Positions 1-5,169 of a DNA stretch of 5,169 nucleotides are shown here, in pieces (position 1 is the first letter of the stretch; each line of letters starts with the position of its first letter). Source of the DNA: CANLWN01 sp039815505 (GTDB lineage: Bacteria; Bacteroidota; Bacteroidia; Flavobacteriales; Flavobacteriaceae); NCBI GenBank assembly GCA_039815505.1, contig JBCBZE010000257.1, positions 1 to 5,169 of the forward strand. Reading direction: 5' to 3'. The notes beneath the pieces are model-generated. The model made no database searches. It had not been told where the DNA came from and worked only from the letters and a program-made list of their open reading frames with translations. The translations under genes were made by a program, and so were the position numbers.

Positions 1-341
1 ATGAGGTCCATCAAGAGCGATGCGTTACAGGCGACAACGCCTGAATTGCAAAGGGTGATCTGGCGTTCCGCATCGGAGGCATCCTTGAACTCGACAATGC
101 GCTCAAGCTGCGCGCCTTCCATCACCAGACGTCCATAACGGGCCGGATCTGCCGCCTCAAACCCAAGGACGACGACATCGTTGTGGGCGCGTGCTTCTTG
201 CATGCGTTCCAGCGTTTCGGCGCGGATGAACGGCGTATCGCCATACAGCACAATCGCCACCCCGTCGAAGCCTTGCAGCGCGCCGCGCGCCTTAGCGACC
301 GCATGCGCGGTGCCAAGCTGTTCGGTTTGCTCCACCACTTT
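1..341 (-). CDS. glmU: Bifunctional UDP-GlcNAc pyrophosphorylase / glucosamine-1-phosphate acetyltransferase, internal fragment
   Basis: Reading the minus strand with codons ending at position 3 gives about 113 uninterrupted residues matching the N-terminal uridylyltransferase domain of GlmU, which makes UDP-GlcNAc from GlcNAc-1-P and UTP in the cytoplasm for peptidoglycan and LPS. Visible motifs in order are QTEQLGTAHAV (about 327-297; the substrate loop), LYGDTPF (about 248-228; its Asp matches the Mg-binding Asp105 of E. coli GlmU), VVLGFEAADPARYGRLV, EFKDA and CNSGV. By memory of the E. coli protein this covers roughly residues 74-184 of about 456, so both the start and the whole acetyltransferase half are missing. 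The left side runs off the window; the 5' side ends at about 340, where an unrelated gene begins. The wording NDVVVLGFEAADPARYGRL resembles Rhodobacterales, and G+C is about 61%, unlike everything to the right. Identification is firm; whether it belongs to this genome is doubtful. Confidence 0.88.
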
Positions 342-347
342 GCGTGG
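339..347. other. Abrupt junction between an alphaproteobacterial-like and a flavobacterial-like segment
   Basis: GlmU homology on the minus strand is readable up to about 336-341. Homology of the plus-strand antiporter begins at VLGITVI (codons from 347), in the middle of that protein. Base composition changes at the same place, from about 61% G+C to roughly 40-45%. No insertion-sequence ends, tRNA or integrase lie here, so an assembly or library chimera is the simplest explanation; a real recombination point is the alternative. The exact breakpoint cannot be set to the base from this sequence alone. Confidence 0.75.
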
Positions 348-1039
348 TACTTGGGATAACGGTGATACTGGGGCGCATGGATGTTAGGAAAAGTTTCTAT
401 ACCACGGACTGGCCTGTAATGATGGTAGCCTCCCTTCTATTTTTCTGCTGTATTTATTTTGACGGAGAACTACAAAGGTACGAGGGGGCCATTATGGTTG
501 TTCTGCTATTTTTCTTTTTGGTTTATCTTTTACGTTTTCAGAAAACAGCAGTGGTGGATGAATTACCGGAGGATGATATACCCTTACCTTTATATAAAAC
601 GGTCCTGTATCTAGGTATAGGCGGTATTGCGCTGTGGGGAGGTTCTGAGTTATTGATCAAGGGTGCGGTAGGTTTGGCTACGTATTATGGGGTTAGTGAA
701 CGTGTTATAGCCGTAACCGTGGTATCCGTGGGAACAAGTATACCGGAGTTGGCGGCTTCCATTATTGCAGTACTTAAAAAGGAGAAGGCGATTTCCCTGG
801 GAAATCTAATCGGTTCCAATATTTTCAATATACTTGCGGTCTTGGGAATTACTGCGTTGATTACACCTATTAGGGTTATGGACGCGGGGCTTCTTACCAA
901 TGATATATTTTGGATGTTGGGAATTTCATTCCTGATTCTTCCGCTGGTTTTCTTTCCAAAAGGACTTCGTTTGGGCTGGCGAGATGGTATTATCCTTCTA
1001 GGTTTTTATGCTGTTTTTGTTTATTTTGCTATAGTATAA
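344..1039 (+). CDS. Calcium/sodium antiporter (CaCA family, YrbG-like), 5'-truncated
   Basis: The 231 residues from the GTG at 344 form the C-terminal part of an inner-membrane cation/Ca2+ exchanger (Na_Ca_ex family), which moves Ca2+ out against Na+. The second alpha repeat is complete: GTSIPELAAS at residues 130-139, with the conserved ion-binding Glu at 135, followed by GNLIGSNIFN at 153-162. Hydrophobic segments lie at about 22-39, 48-65, 86-110, 119-144, 155-175, 187-204 and 214-231, with an acidic cytoplasmic-type linker (DELPEDD) at 72-78 between the two halves. Only the tail of the first alpha repeat remains (VLGITVI at residues 2-8). Relatives are about 310-340 residues, so some 80-100 N-terminal residues, including the first GNS/GTSxPE motif, are missing. 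The GTG is only the first possible start after an in-frame stop at 293-295 and is probably not a real start; the true gene was cut at the junction. It lies 34 bases ahead of secreted protein A and may share a transcript with it. Confidence 0.87.
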   Translation: MVLGITVILGRMDVRKSFYTTDWPVMMVASLLFFCCIYFDGELQRYEGAIMVVLLFFFLVYLLRFQKTAVVDELPEDDIPLPLYKTVLYLGIGGIALWGGSELLIKGAVGLATYYGVSERVIAVTVVSVGTSIPELAASIIAVLKKEKAISLGNLIGSNIFNILAVLGITALITPIRVMDAGLLTNDIFWMLGISFLILPLVFFPKGLRLGWRDGIILLGFYAVFVYFAIV

Positions 1040-1050
1040 TCCATTCCTTA

Positions 1051-1058
1051 AGAGGAGG
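1051..1058 (+). promoter_or_regulatory. Purine-rich AGAGGAGG, possible ribosome binding site for secreted protein A
   Basis: AGAGGAGG sits in the 34-base gap after the antiporter stop codon and resembles a strong Shine-Dalgarno sequence. It ends 15 bases before the TTG taken as start, longer than the usual 5-9. No ATG or GTG in the reading frame lies between the upstream in-frame stop (1032-1034) and that TTG. Many Bacteroidota genes do not depend on a Shine-Dalgarno sequence, so its use here is uncertain. Confidence 0.4.
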
Positions 1059-1065
1059 CAAATAA

Positions 1066-1075
1066 AAACTGCTTT
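1066..1075 (+). repeat. 10-base direct repeat, copy 1 (AAACTGCTTT)
   Basis: AAACTGCTTT overlaps the TTG start of secreted protein A and recurs exactly at 2856-2865, ahead of its paralogue. It may be a remnant of the duplicated leader region, but in AT-rich DNA a chance match of this length is possible. Confidence 0.3.
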
Positions 1076-2687
1076 GAAAGTACACCTTGCCTTGTTATTT
1101 CTTTTTTTCGCCACCTTTGGTTTCTCTCAAGAAAGTGAATTCATAGCAGGAATGCTAATGGATTCAAAAACCAATGAGCCCGTGGTTTTTGCTACTATAG
1201 GAGTAAAAGGAAAAGTGTTAGGTGTAGTTTCAAATCAAGATGGTAGTTTTCGCATACCTAAAAGATTTAAGGAGATGGGTGAAACACTTGAAATCTCTTG
1301 CCTTGGATATGAGAAAAAAGAAGTACTGCTTACTGATTTATATCCAATTAAAAACAATATTGTGAAACTTGTTCCATCTGTTTTAAAACTTGAAGAAGCG
1401 ATATTGATTGGAAGACAAAAAAAACCTCCTTCGCCAAGAAAAATAATAAAAAGGGCCATCGAAAAAATATCCATAAATTATCCGTTCGAACCATTTTCCT
1501 ATATTGGATATTATCGAGATTATCAAGAAAAAGATGATAAGTATTTAAACTTAAATGAAGCTATATTAAAGGTATTTGACGCTGGTTTTGATAAAAATGA
1601 TTACCTAACCACCCAATCCCAAATTTTTGATTCCAATGAAAATTTAGATTTCGTAAGGGATAGCTATACCAACATATCTTATAACTACTTGACCGGAAAT
1701 AAAATCATAGATAATGCAAAGCTTCTTTCGTTTGGCGGAAACGAATTCTATATCTTACGCATACACAATGCCATTCGAAATTACAATGTAATGACCTTTT
1801 CATATGTTGATGTTTTTGAAAAAGATTTGATTAAAAACCATAGTTTGACCAGAAAAAATGATGTTCTGCTGGGGGATGAAAAAATGTTTGTTATAGGCCT
1901 AGAAAGTTCAAATCATAGTTTTATCAATGACGGATACACTAAACATATAACTACAGGGAACATTAAGTCCGAAGGGGAAATATATATTTCCCAATCTTCG
2001 TATGCCATACATAAAATCGTGTATAAAATGTTTGATTATACGGAAAGTAAAAAACCAAAAAAGCGTAATGACAACAAAAGTCCCAAACTATTATATGAAA
2101 TAGCAATTGAGTATAAAAAATATAAGGGAAAGATGTATCCAAACTATCTTTCCTTGCATAATGCGTTTAAAGTAAAAAAAACGCATTTCCGTATTGAAGA
2201 AATAGTTTTTGAAATCAAAAAAAAACGTTTTGTCATTAAAACAAATAACCCTCCAATATTTGTCGTTCAACCTGGTCAACCCAACGTTTTACTTAGCTAT
2301 AAAAAGAAGAAAATAGACATTAAAGAGGTAAAGAATACCTACGATGGAATTCTTGTCTATCCAGATGATAAACAAATTGATGAAATTTTAAAGGAACTTG
2401 AATTAAATAATGATAGAAGCGAGAATATCGCGATTGATTTATTTCATTTTGAGTTTTCATATATAATAGATGAAAATGGATATACATTGAACAAATTCCT
2501 TTATGAAGAGTATAGTCAGTACAGGGAATTTTTTACCCAGCGAGTAATCACAGATTCCGTAACACTTCCACCAAATGAATTATTAATGAGGAAAGACAGA
2601 CCTATTTTTAAAAATCAACCCGTTTCAAGCCCTGATAACTTCAGTGACTATTGGATGAACACTCCACTCCAAAATATTGATAATTAA
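1074..2687 (+). CDS. Secreted protein A: carboxypeptidase-regulatory-like domain protein of unknown function
   Basis: This is a 537-residue exported protein whose function I do not recognise. The TTG start is chosen because it gives a complete signal peptide (MK, hydrophobic core to about residue 18, then FSQ with likely cleavage near 18-19); the next in-frame ATGs, from about 1152, would remove it. Residues about 22-105 match the carboxypeptidase D regulatory-like beta-sandwich (CarboxypepD_reg-like): G(M)LMD-KTNEPVVFATI, then VVSNQDGSFRIP at 51-62 and LEISCLGYE at 72-80. In Bacteroidota this domain commonly precedes TonB-dependent receptors, but no plug or barrel follows. Instead come blocks shared with the downstream paralogue: PRKIIKRAI (121-129), YIGYYRDYQ (143-151), LNLNEAILKVFDAGF (158-172), FVRDS (193-197), FGGNEF (220-225), HNAIRNYNV (231-239), EIYISQSSYAIHKI (302-315), and a C-terminal DRPIFKNQP...DYWMNTPLQ. 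The II-K-AI / YYRDY stretch vaguely recalls DUF5686-type proteins. Likely periplasmic or outer-membrane-associated (inference). Its DNA is visibly more AT-rich than its neighbours'. Confidence 0.85.
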   Translation: MKVHLALLFLFFATFGFSQESEFIAGMLMDSKTNEPVVFATIGVKGKVLGVVSNQDGSFRIPKRFKEMGETLEISCLGYEKKEVLLTDLYPIKNNIVKLVPSVLKLEEAILIGRQKKPPSPRKIIKRAIEKISINYPFEPFSYIGYYRDYQEKDDKYLNLNEAILKVFDAGFDKNDYLTTQSQIFDSNENLDFVRDSYTNISYNYLTGNKIIDNAKLLSFGGNEFYILRIHNAIRNYNVMTFSYVDVFEKDLIKNHSLTRKNDVLLGDEKMFVIGLESSNHSFINDGYTKHITTGNIKSEGEIYISQSSYAIHKIVYKMFDYTESKKPKKRNDNKSPKLLYEIAIEYKKYKGKMYPNYLSLHNAFKVKKTHFRIEEIVFEIKKKRFVIKTNNPPIFVVQPGQPNVLLSYKKKKIDIKEVKNTYDGILVYPDDKQIDEILKELELNNDRSENIAIDLFHFEFSYIIDENGYTLNKFLYEEYSQYREFFTQRVITDSVTLPPNELLMRKDRPIFKNQPVSSPDNFSDYWMNTPLQNIDN

Positions 2688-2886
2688 AAACTTACATTTC
2701 ATATTATTCCACTAATAGTTTTTTATGGATTTCCATTTGGAACAAATCTCCTAACTCCCGACGATTCTTCCCATCTACTTTTTATAACAACAATTGACAT
2801 AAGGTAGTACACCTCTGGGTTTTGATATTTTTTTGTTTAATTTTATAGGTATAACAAACTGCTTTATAATGAAATAAAAGAGCGAC
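2688..2886. other. AT-rich spacer between the two paralogues
   Basis: This spacer of 199 bases shows no coding signal on either strand that I can support. It has no Bacteroidota-type TAnnTTTG -7 box at any TTTG. A TTGACA at 2794-2799 has no -10 partner at suitable distance, and a TATAAT at 2865-2870 has no -35 partner. Short hairpins (ATGGA/TCCAT at 2725-2736 and ATTTG/CAAAT at 2735-2747) overlap each other and lack a T-tract, so there is no clear terminator after secreted protein A. The length leaves room for a separate promoter for secreted protein B, but I cannot point to one. Confidence 0.5.
2856..2865 (+). repeat. 10-base direct repeat, copy 2 (AAACTGCTTT)
   Basis: This is an exact match to 1066-1075, placed 21 bases before the ATG of secreted protein B. 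It is followed by a minimal in-frame reading frame, ATG AAA TAA (2869-2877), which ends 9 bases before the real start. In gene A the same 10-mer runs directly into the start codon (TTGAAA). Confidence 0.3.
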
Positions 2887-4452
2887 ATGCGAAAATATCT
2901 TTTGTTGTTATTTCTTTTTCCCATTGTCTTTGTTTTCTCCCAACAACGGGAATTCATAGAGGGGAAGTTGGTTGATAGAAAAACCAAAGAACCCATTGCT
3001 TTTGGGACTATACGGGTAAAGAACAAAGCGAAAGGTGTTATTTCCAATCTGGACGGAAGTTTTAAAATCCCTATGGTATTTCAGGAGATAGGGGATACCT
3101 TACAAATATCATCTTTAGGTTATAGAACAAAGGAAGTAGTGCTTTCCGATCTTAAGGTTTCCGATATTGTAGTGATTGGTTTGGTAGAGGAAATTGAGCA
3201 ACTTACCGGCGTTGTAATTACAGGTGAGAAGACGCGCGTTACCCCATTTAGTGCAAGAAAAATAATTAGAAAGGCAATCTCCAATATCCCGAATAACTAT
3301 CCTTTTTTCGATTTTTCCCTAGTGGGTTATTATCGTGACTATCAGTTGAAAGATGAAAATTACCTTAACCTCAATGAGGCCGTACTTGAAGTGTTTGATC
3401 GCGGGTTTGGGTTCAAGGATAGTTATGAAACCATGACAAGAATATATCGATACAATCAGAACAAGGATTTTGTTAGGGATTCCATTGCATCCAAACCTTA
3501 CAATTATGATGATAAAAGTAAAGTAATACATAAGGCAACCCTTTATAATCCAGGGGGTAACGAATTTGCCTTGTTACGCGTTCATGATGCGATCAGGAAC
3601 TATAATGTCAACACCTATTCTTTTGTGAATAACCTGGAAAGGGACTTTGAGGAAAACCATAACTTTTATTTGGAACCAGATACGTTTATAGACGACATAC
3701 CCTTGTATGTGATTCGGGTGACCAAAGAACACAAAGAAACCGTGGTGGAGGGAAAAATCTATATTTCAAAAAATGATTTCGCCATTCATAAGATAGCCTA
3801 TGCCGTTCATCAGCAGGCCATTATAGCCAATAAAGAGAACGAAAAATGGAGATTGAGTCAGGTTGCACCCACTAAAAAACTAGGGGAACTTATTTTTGAT
3901 GTAAATGTGGAATACCGTAGATACAATAAGGAAATGTACCTAAATTATATTTCGTTCAGAAACAAATTTGTTGTTAAGGAACCTCCAAAGTTTATGATTA
4001 GCTCGGTTGAAGTAAACAATGAAAGCAGGTGTTTTGAGGTAAACTTTAACAACACTCCATCCCTTTCGAGTGCAAATAAGAAAGCGAAGTATAAACTATC
4101 TCACAAAGGGAAACGATTGAAAATTGATCGTATATCGATTAAAAATAATAGCGCATTCCTTTATCCTTCAAATAAAAATTTACCCATGGGTGTCGGTGAT
4201 GATCAAATAAAGTTCGATTTAAAAATAAAGAATATTAAAGACGTGGATGGAAATGAGTTGGACAAATTCACTTTTTATCAAGCATATCAATTTCGGGAGT
4301 TTTTTGTGCAGGAGATAAGACCAAAAGGTAAGCCGCCCAAGGATAACTTGTTTATGGTTATGGACAGGCCGGTTTTTAAGAATCAACCTTTGGTCAAAAT
4401 TGAAAGTTTGGACGACTATTGGATGAACACTCCATTACAGCGGAATAGATAA
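2887..4452 (+). CDS. Secreted protein B: carboxypeptidase-regulatory-like domain protein, tandem paralogue of protein A
   Basis: This 521-residue exported protein of unknown function is a divergent copy of the upstream gene; I estimate 40-45% identity in the best blocks by eye. The ATG start gives a clean signal peptide: RK, hydrophobic core at about 4-17, then FSQQ. Residues about 22-105 form the CarboxypepD_reg-like domain (GKLVD-KTKEPIAFGTI, GVISNLDGSFKIP at 50-62, LQISSLGYR at 72-80). A short linker, GVVITGEK, follows at 108-115. Shared family blocks are ARKIIRKAI (123-131), LVGYYRDYQ (145-153), LNLNEAVLEVFDRGF (160-174), KDFVRDS (193-199), PGGNEFALLRVHDAIRNYN (222-240), KIYISKNDFAIHKIAY (290-305), VEYRRYNKEMYLNYISF (341-357) and, at the end, MDRPVFKNQP (492-501) with DYWMNTPLQ (510-518). 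No TonB plug, barrel, protease motif or type IX sorting domain is visible. The gene is followed after 25 bases by a strong hairpin terminator. Its codons are less AT-biased than those of copy A. A cell-envelope location is likely, but the role is unknown. Confidence 0.87.
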   Translation: MRKYLLLLFLFPIVFVFSQQREFIEGKLVDRKTKEPIAFGTIRVKNKAKGVISNLDGSFKIPMVFQEIGDTLQISSLGYRTKEVVLSDLKVSDIVVIGLVEEIEQLTGVVITGEKTRVTPFSARKIIRKAISNIPNNYPFFDFSLVGYYRDYQLKDENYLNLNEAVLEVFDRGFGFKDSYETMTRIYRYNQNKDFVRDSIASKPYNYDDKSKVIHKATLYNPGGNEFALLRVHDAIRNYNVNTYSFVNNLERDFEENHNFYLEPDTFIDDIPLYVIRVTKEHKETVVEGKIYISKNDFAIHKIAYAVHQQAIIANKENEKWRLSQVAPTKKLGELIFDVNVEYRRYNKEMYLNYISFRNKFVVKEPPKFMISSVEVNNESRCFEVNFNNTPSLSSANKKAKYKLSHKGKRLKIDRISIKNNSAFLYPSNKNLPMGVGDDQIKFDLKIKNIKDVDGNELDKFTFYQAYQFREFFVQEIRPKGKPPKDNLFMVMDRPVFKNQPLVKIESLDDYWMNTPLQRNR

Positions 4453-4477
4453 CAGGAATTCCCAGTTTTGTAAACTA

Positions 4478-4513
4478 AAAAAACCGCTACTGGAATTCCA
4501 GTGGCGGTTTTTT
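4478..4513. terminator. Bidirectional rho-independent terminator between convergent genes
   Basis: A 16-pair stem (4478-4493 with 4498-4513) encloses an AATT loop. It has 15 Watson-Crick pairs and one T-G wobble (4488/4503). The core is CCGC/GCGG plus ACTGG/CCAGT. An A-tract at 4477-4483 precedes it and a six-T tract at 4508-4513 follows, so each strand carries a GC-rich stem followed by a U-run. It sits 25 bases after secreted protein B and 26 bases from the end of the convergent glutamine synthetase gene, so it can serve both. Confidence 0.9.
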
Positions 4514-4539
4514 ATCTATGTAATCAACAATTAATTCAT

Positions 4540-5169
4540 TTACACGTTAACGGATTTTACCGTTTGTACAATTCTACCAGCTATTTTGTAAGGATCTCCG
4601 TTAGAAGCGGGTCTTCTATCCTCTAACCAGCCTTTCCAACCTTTTTCAACGGTCATGATAGGAATACGTATGGACGCACCTCTATCCGATACACCATAGC
4701 TAAAATCATTTATGGAGGCCGTTTCGTGCAATCCTGTTAAACGCTGATCGTTGAATTCACCATAAACAGCTATATGTTCCTTAGTAACGGGTCTAAAAGC
4801 TTCACATATTTTTTCATAAACTTCTTGTGAGCCACAAGTCCGCAAGGTAGTATTGGAGAAATTGGCATGCATTCCGGAACCGTTCCAGTCTCCTTTGATC
4901 GGTTTAGGGTGCAATTCAATATAATAGCCATATTTTTCTGTTAACCGATTAAGTAGGTAACGTGCGACCCAAATTTCATCCCCAGCCTTTTTTGCGCCTT
5001 TGGCGAACAACTGAAATTCCCATTGTCCGGCAGCAACCTCTTGGTTGATTCCTTCAAAATTAAGCCCAGCTTCAATACACTGATCCGCATGCTCTTCCAC
5101 TAAGTCCCTGCCCCACGTATTTTTTCCGCCTACAGAGCAATAATACATACCTTGGGGTCCAGGATATCC
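4540..5169 (-). CDS. Type II (eukaryote-like) glutamine synthetase, C-terminal part
   Basis: The minus strand encodes the last 209 residues of a cytoplasmic glutamine synthetase, which joins ammonia to glutamate using ATP; the N-terminal portion lies beyond the right edge. The fragment opens with GYPGPQGMYYC (5169-5137), the type II signature that reads GFPGPQGPYYC in animals. Catalytic-domain motifs in order, in fragment numbering, are GRD (20-22), NQEV with a metal-type Glu (42-45), GQWEFQ with a second Glu (48-53), GDWNGSGMH with the substrate/ATP-site His (94-101), RLTGLHETASINDFS (143-157; the Glu flap region), RGASIRIP (163-170) and EDRRPASN (183-190). All key residues expected in this half are present. 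Bacterial type II-like enzymes of Flavobacteriia are about 340 residues, so roughly 130 residues, including the beta-grasp domain, are missing. The stop at 4540-4542 (TTA on the plus strand) is confirmed by a second in-frame stop (TTA, 4531-4533) just beyond it. It is convergent with secreted protein B and shares the hairpin terminator. Its promoter is off-window. It may be annotated as glnA elsewhere, though that symbol is usually the type I or III enzyme. Confidence 0.93.
   Translation of the reverse strand, partial: GYPGPQGMYYCSVGGKNTWGRDLVEEHADQCIEAGLNFEGINQEVAAGQWEFQLFAKGAKKAGDEIWVARYLLNRLTEKYGYYIELHPKPIKGDWNGSGMHANFSNTTLRTCGSQEVYEKICEAFRPVTKEHIAVYGEFNDQRLTGLHETASINDFSYGVSDRGASIRIPIMTVEKGWKGWLEDRRPASNGDPYKIAGRIVQTVKSVNV

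Noticed and set aside
339..347. Mobile-element insertion or attachment site at the composition break
   Set aside because: No transposase, integrase, tRNA end, target-site duplication or terminal inverted repeats of useful length are visible; both flanking genes are simply interrupted.
122..387. Open reading frames on both strands (minus 122-316, plus 181-387) in the GC-rich left end
   Set aside because: Both are other-frame shadows of the glmU fragment; they are rich in Arg, Ser and Cys with no recognisable motif, while the third frame reads as clear GlmU.
685..900. Minus-strand open reading frame of 71 codons
   Set aside because: It lies wholly inside the antiporter's second alpha repeat, whose plus-strand protein is strongly conserved; no independent coding signal.
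1235..1474. Minus-strand open reading frame of 79 codons
   Set aside because: Antisense shadow of the regulatory-like domain region of secreted protein A.
2091..2279. Minus-strand open reading frame of 62 codons, rich in Phe and Asn
   Set aside because: Antisense shadow of Lys-rich codons in secreted protein A (AAA/AAG reads as TTT/CTT).
2794..2870. Possible promoter elements (TTGACA at 2794-2799, TATAAT at 2865-2870)
   Set aside because: They are far too far apart to form one promoter, neither has a partner at normal spacing, and no Bacteroidota TAnnTTTG box is present.
2775..3047. Minus-strand open reading frame of 90 codons partly in the spacer
   Set aside because: More than half overlaps the signal peptide and first domain of secreted protein B; the spacer part shows no motif, and no ribosome binding site is evident.
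3319..3531. Minus-strand open reading frame of 70 codons
   Set aside because: Antisense shadow inside conserved blocks of secreted protein B.
1074..4452. SusC/TonB-dependent receptor or polysaccharide utilisation locus
   Set aside because: Only the N-terminal regulatory-like domain is shared with such receptors; there is no plug or barrel, no SusD-like gene and no glycoside hydrolase.

Overview
Most of this window (from about 345 to 5169) looks like the chromosome of a marine-type Flavobacteriia member (Bacteroidota). It is AT-rich. It encodes two secreted proteins with the Bacteroidota-typical carboxypeptidase-regulatory-like N-terminal domain, a K+-dependent Na+/Ca2+ exchanger-like protein, and a eukaryote-like type II glutamine synthetase as found in Flavobacteriaceae. 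The first ~340 bases do not fit. They are about 61% G+C by direct count and encode, on the minus strand, an internal piece of a GlmU that reads like a Rhodobacterales (alphaproteobacterial) protein.

Layout: (1) 1-~341, minus: GlmU fragment, cut at the window edge and again at ~340. (2) ~339-347: junction where the GlmU homology stops and a calcium/cation antiporter begins in mid-protein. (3) 344-1039, plus: C-terminal ~230 residues of the antiporter, lacking its N-terminal third. (4) 1074-2687, plus: secreted protein A, TTG start, 34 bases after the antiporter. (5) 2688-2886: AT-rich spacer with no gene. (6) 2887-4452, plus: secreted protein B, a divergent tandem paralogue of A. (7) 4478-4513: strong hairpin that can act as a terminator on both strands. 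(8) 4540-5169, minus: C-terminal 209 residues of type II glutamine synthetase, running off the right edge.

Functionally this looks like an ordinary flavobacterial region: an antiporter gene possibly co-transcribed with the first of two duplicated cell-envelope proteins, facing a convergent nitrogen-assimilation gene. Two points deserve attention. One is the abrupt cross-phylum junction near 340, most simply an assembly or library chimera, where two unrelated genes are both broken at the same point. The other is the tandem pair of secreted paralogues, which share several conserved blocks beyond the N-terminal domain and have no function I can recognise. I did not find a convincing new defence, mobile or RNA system.
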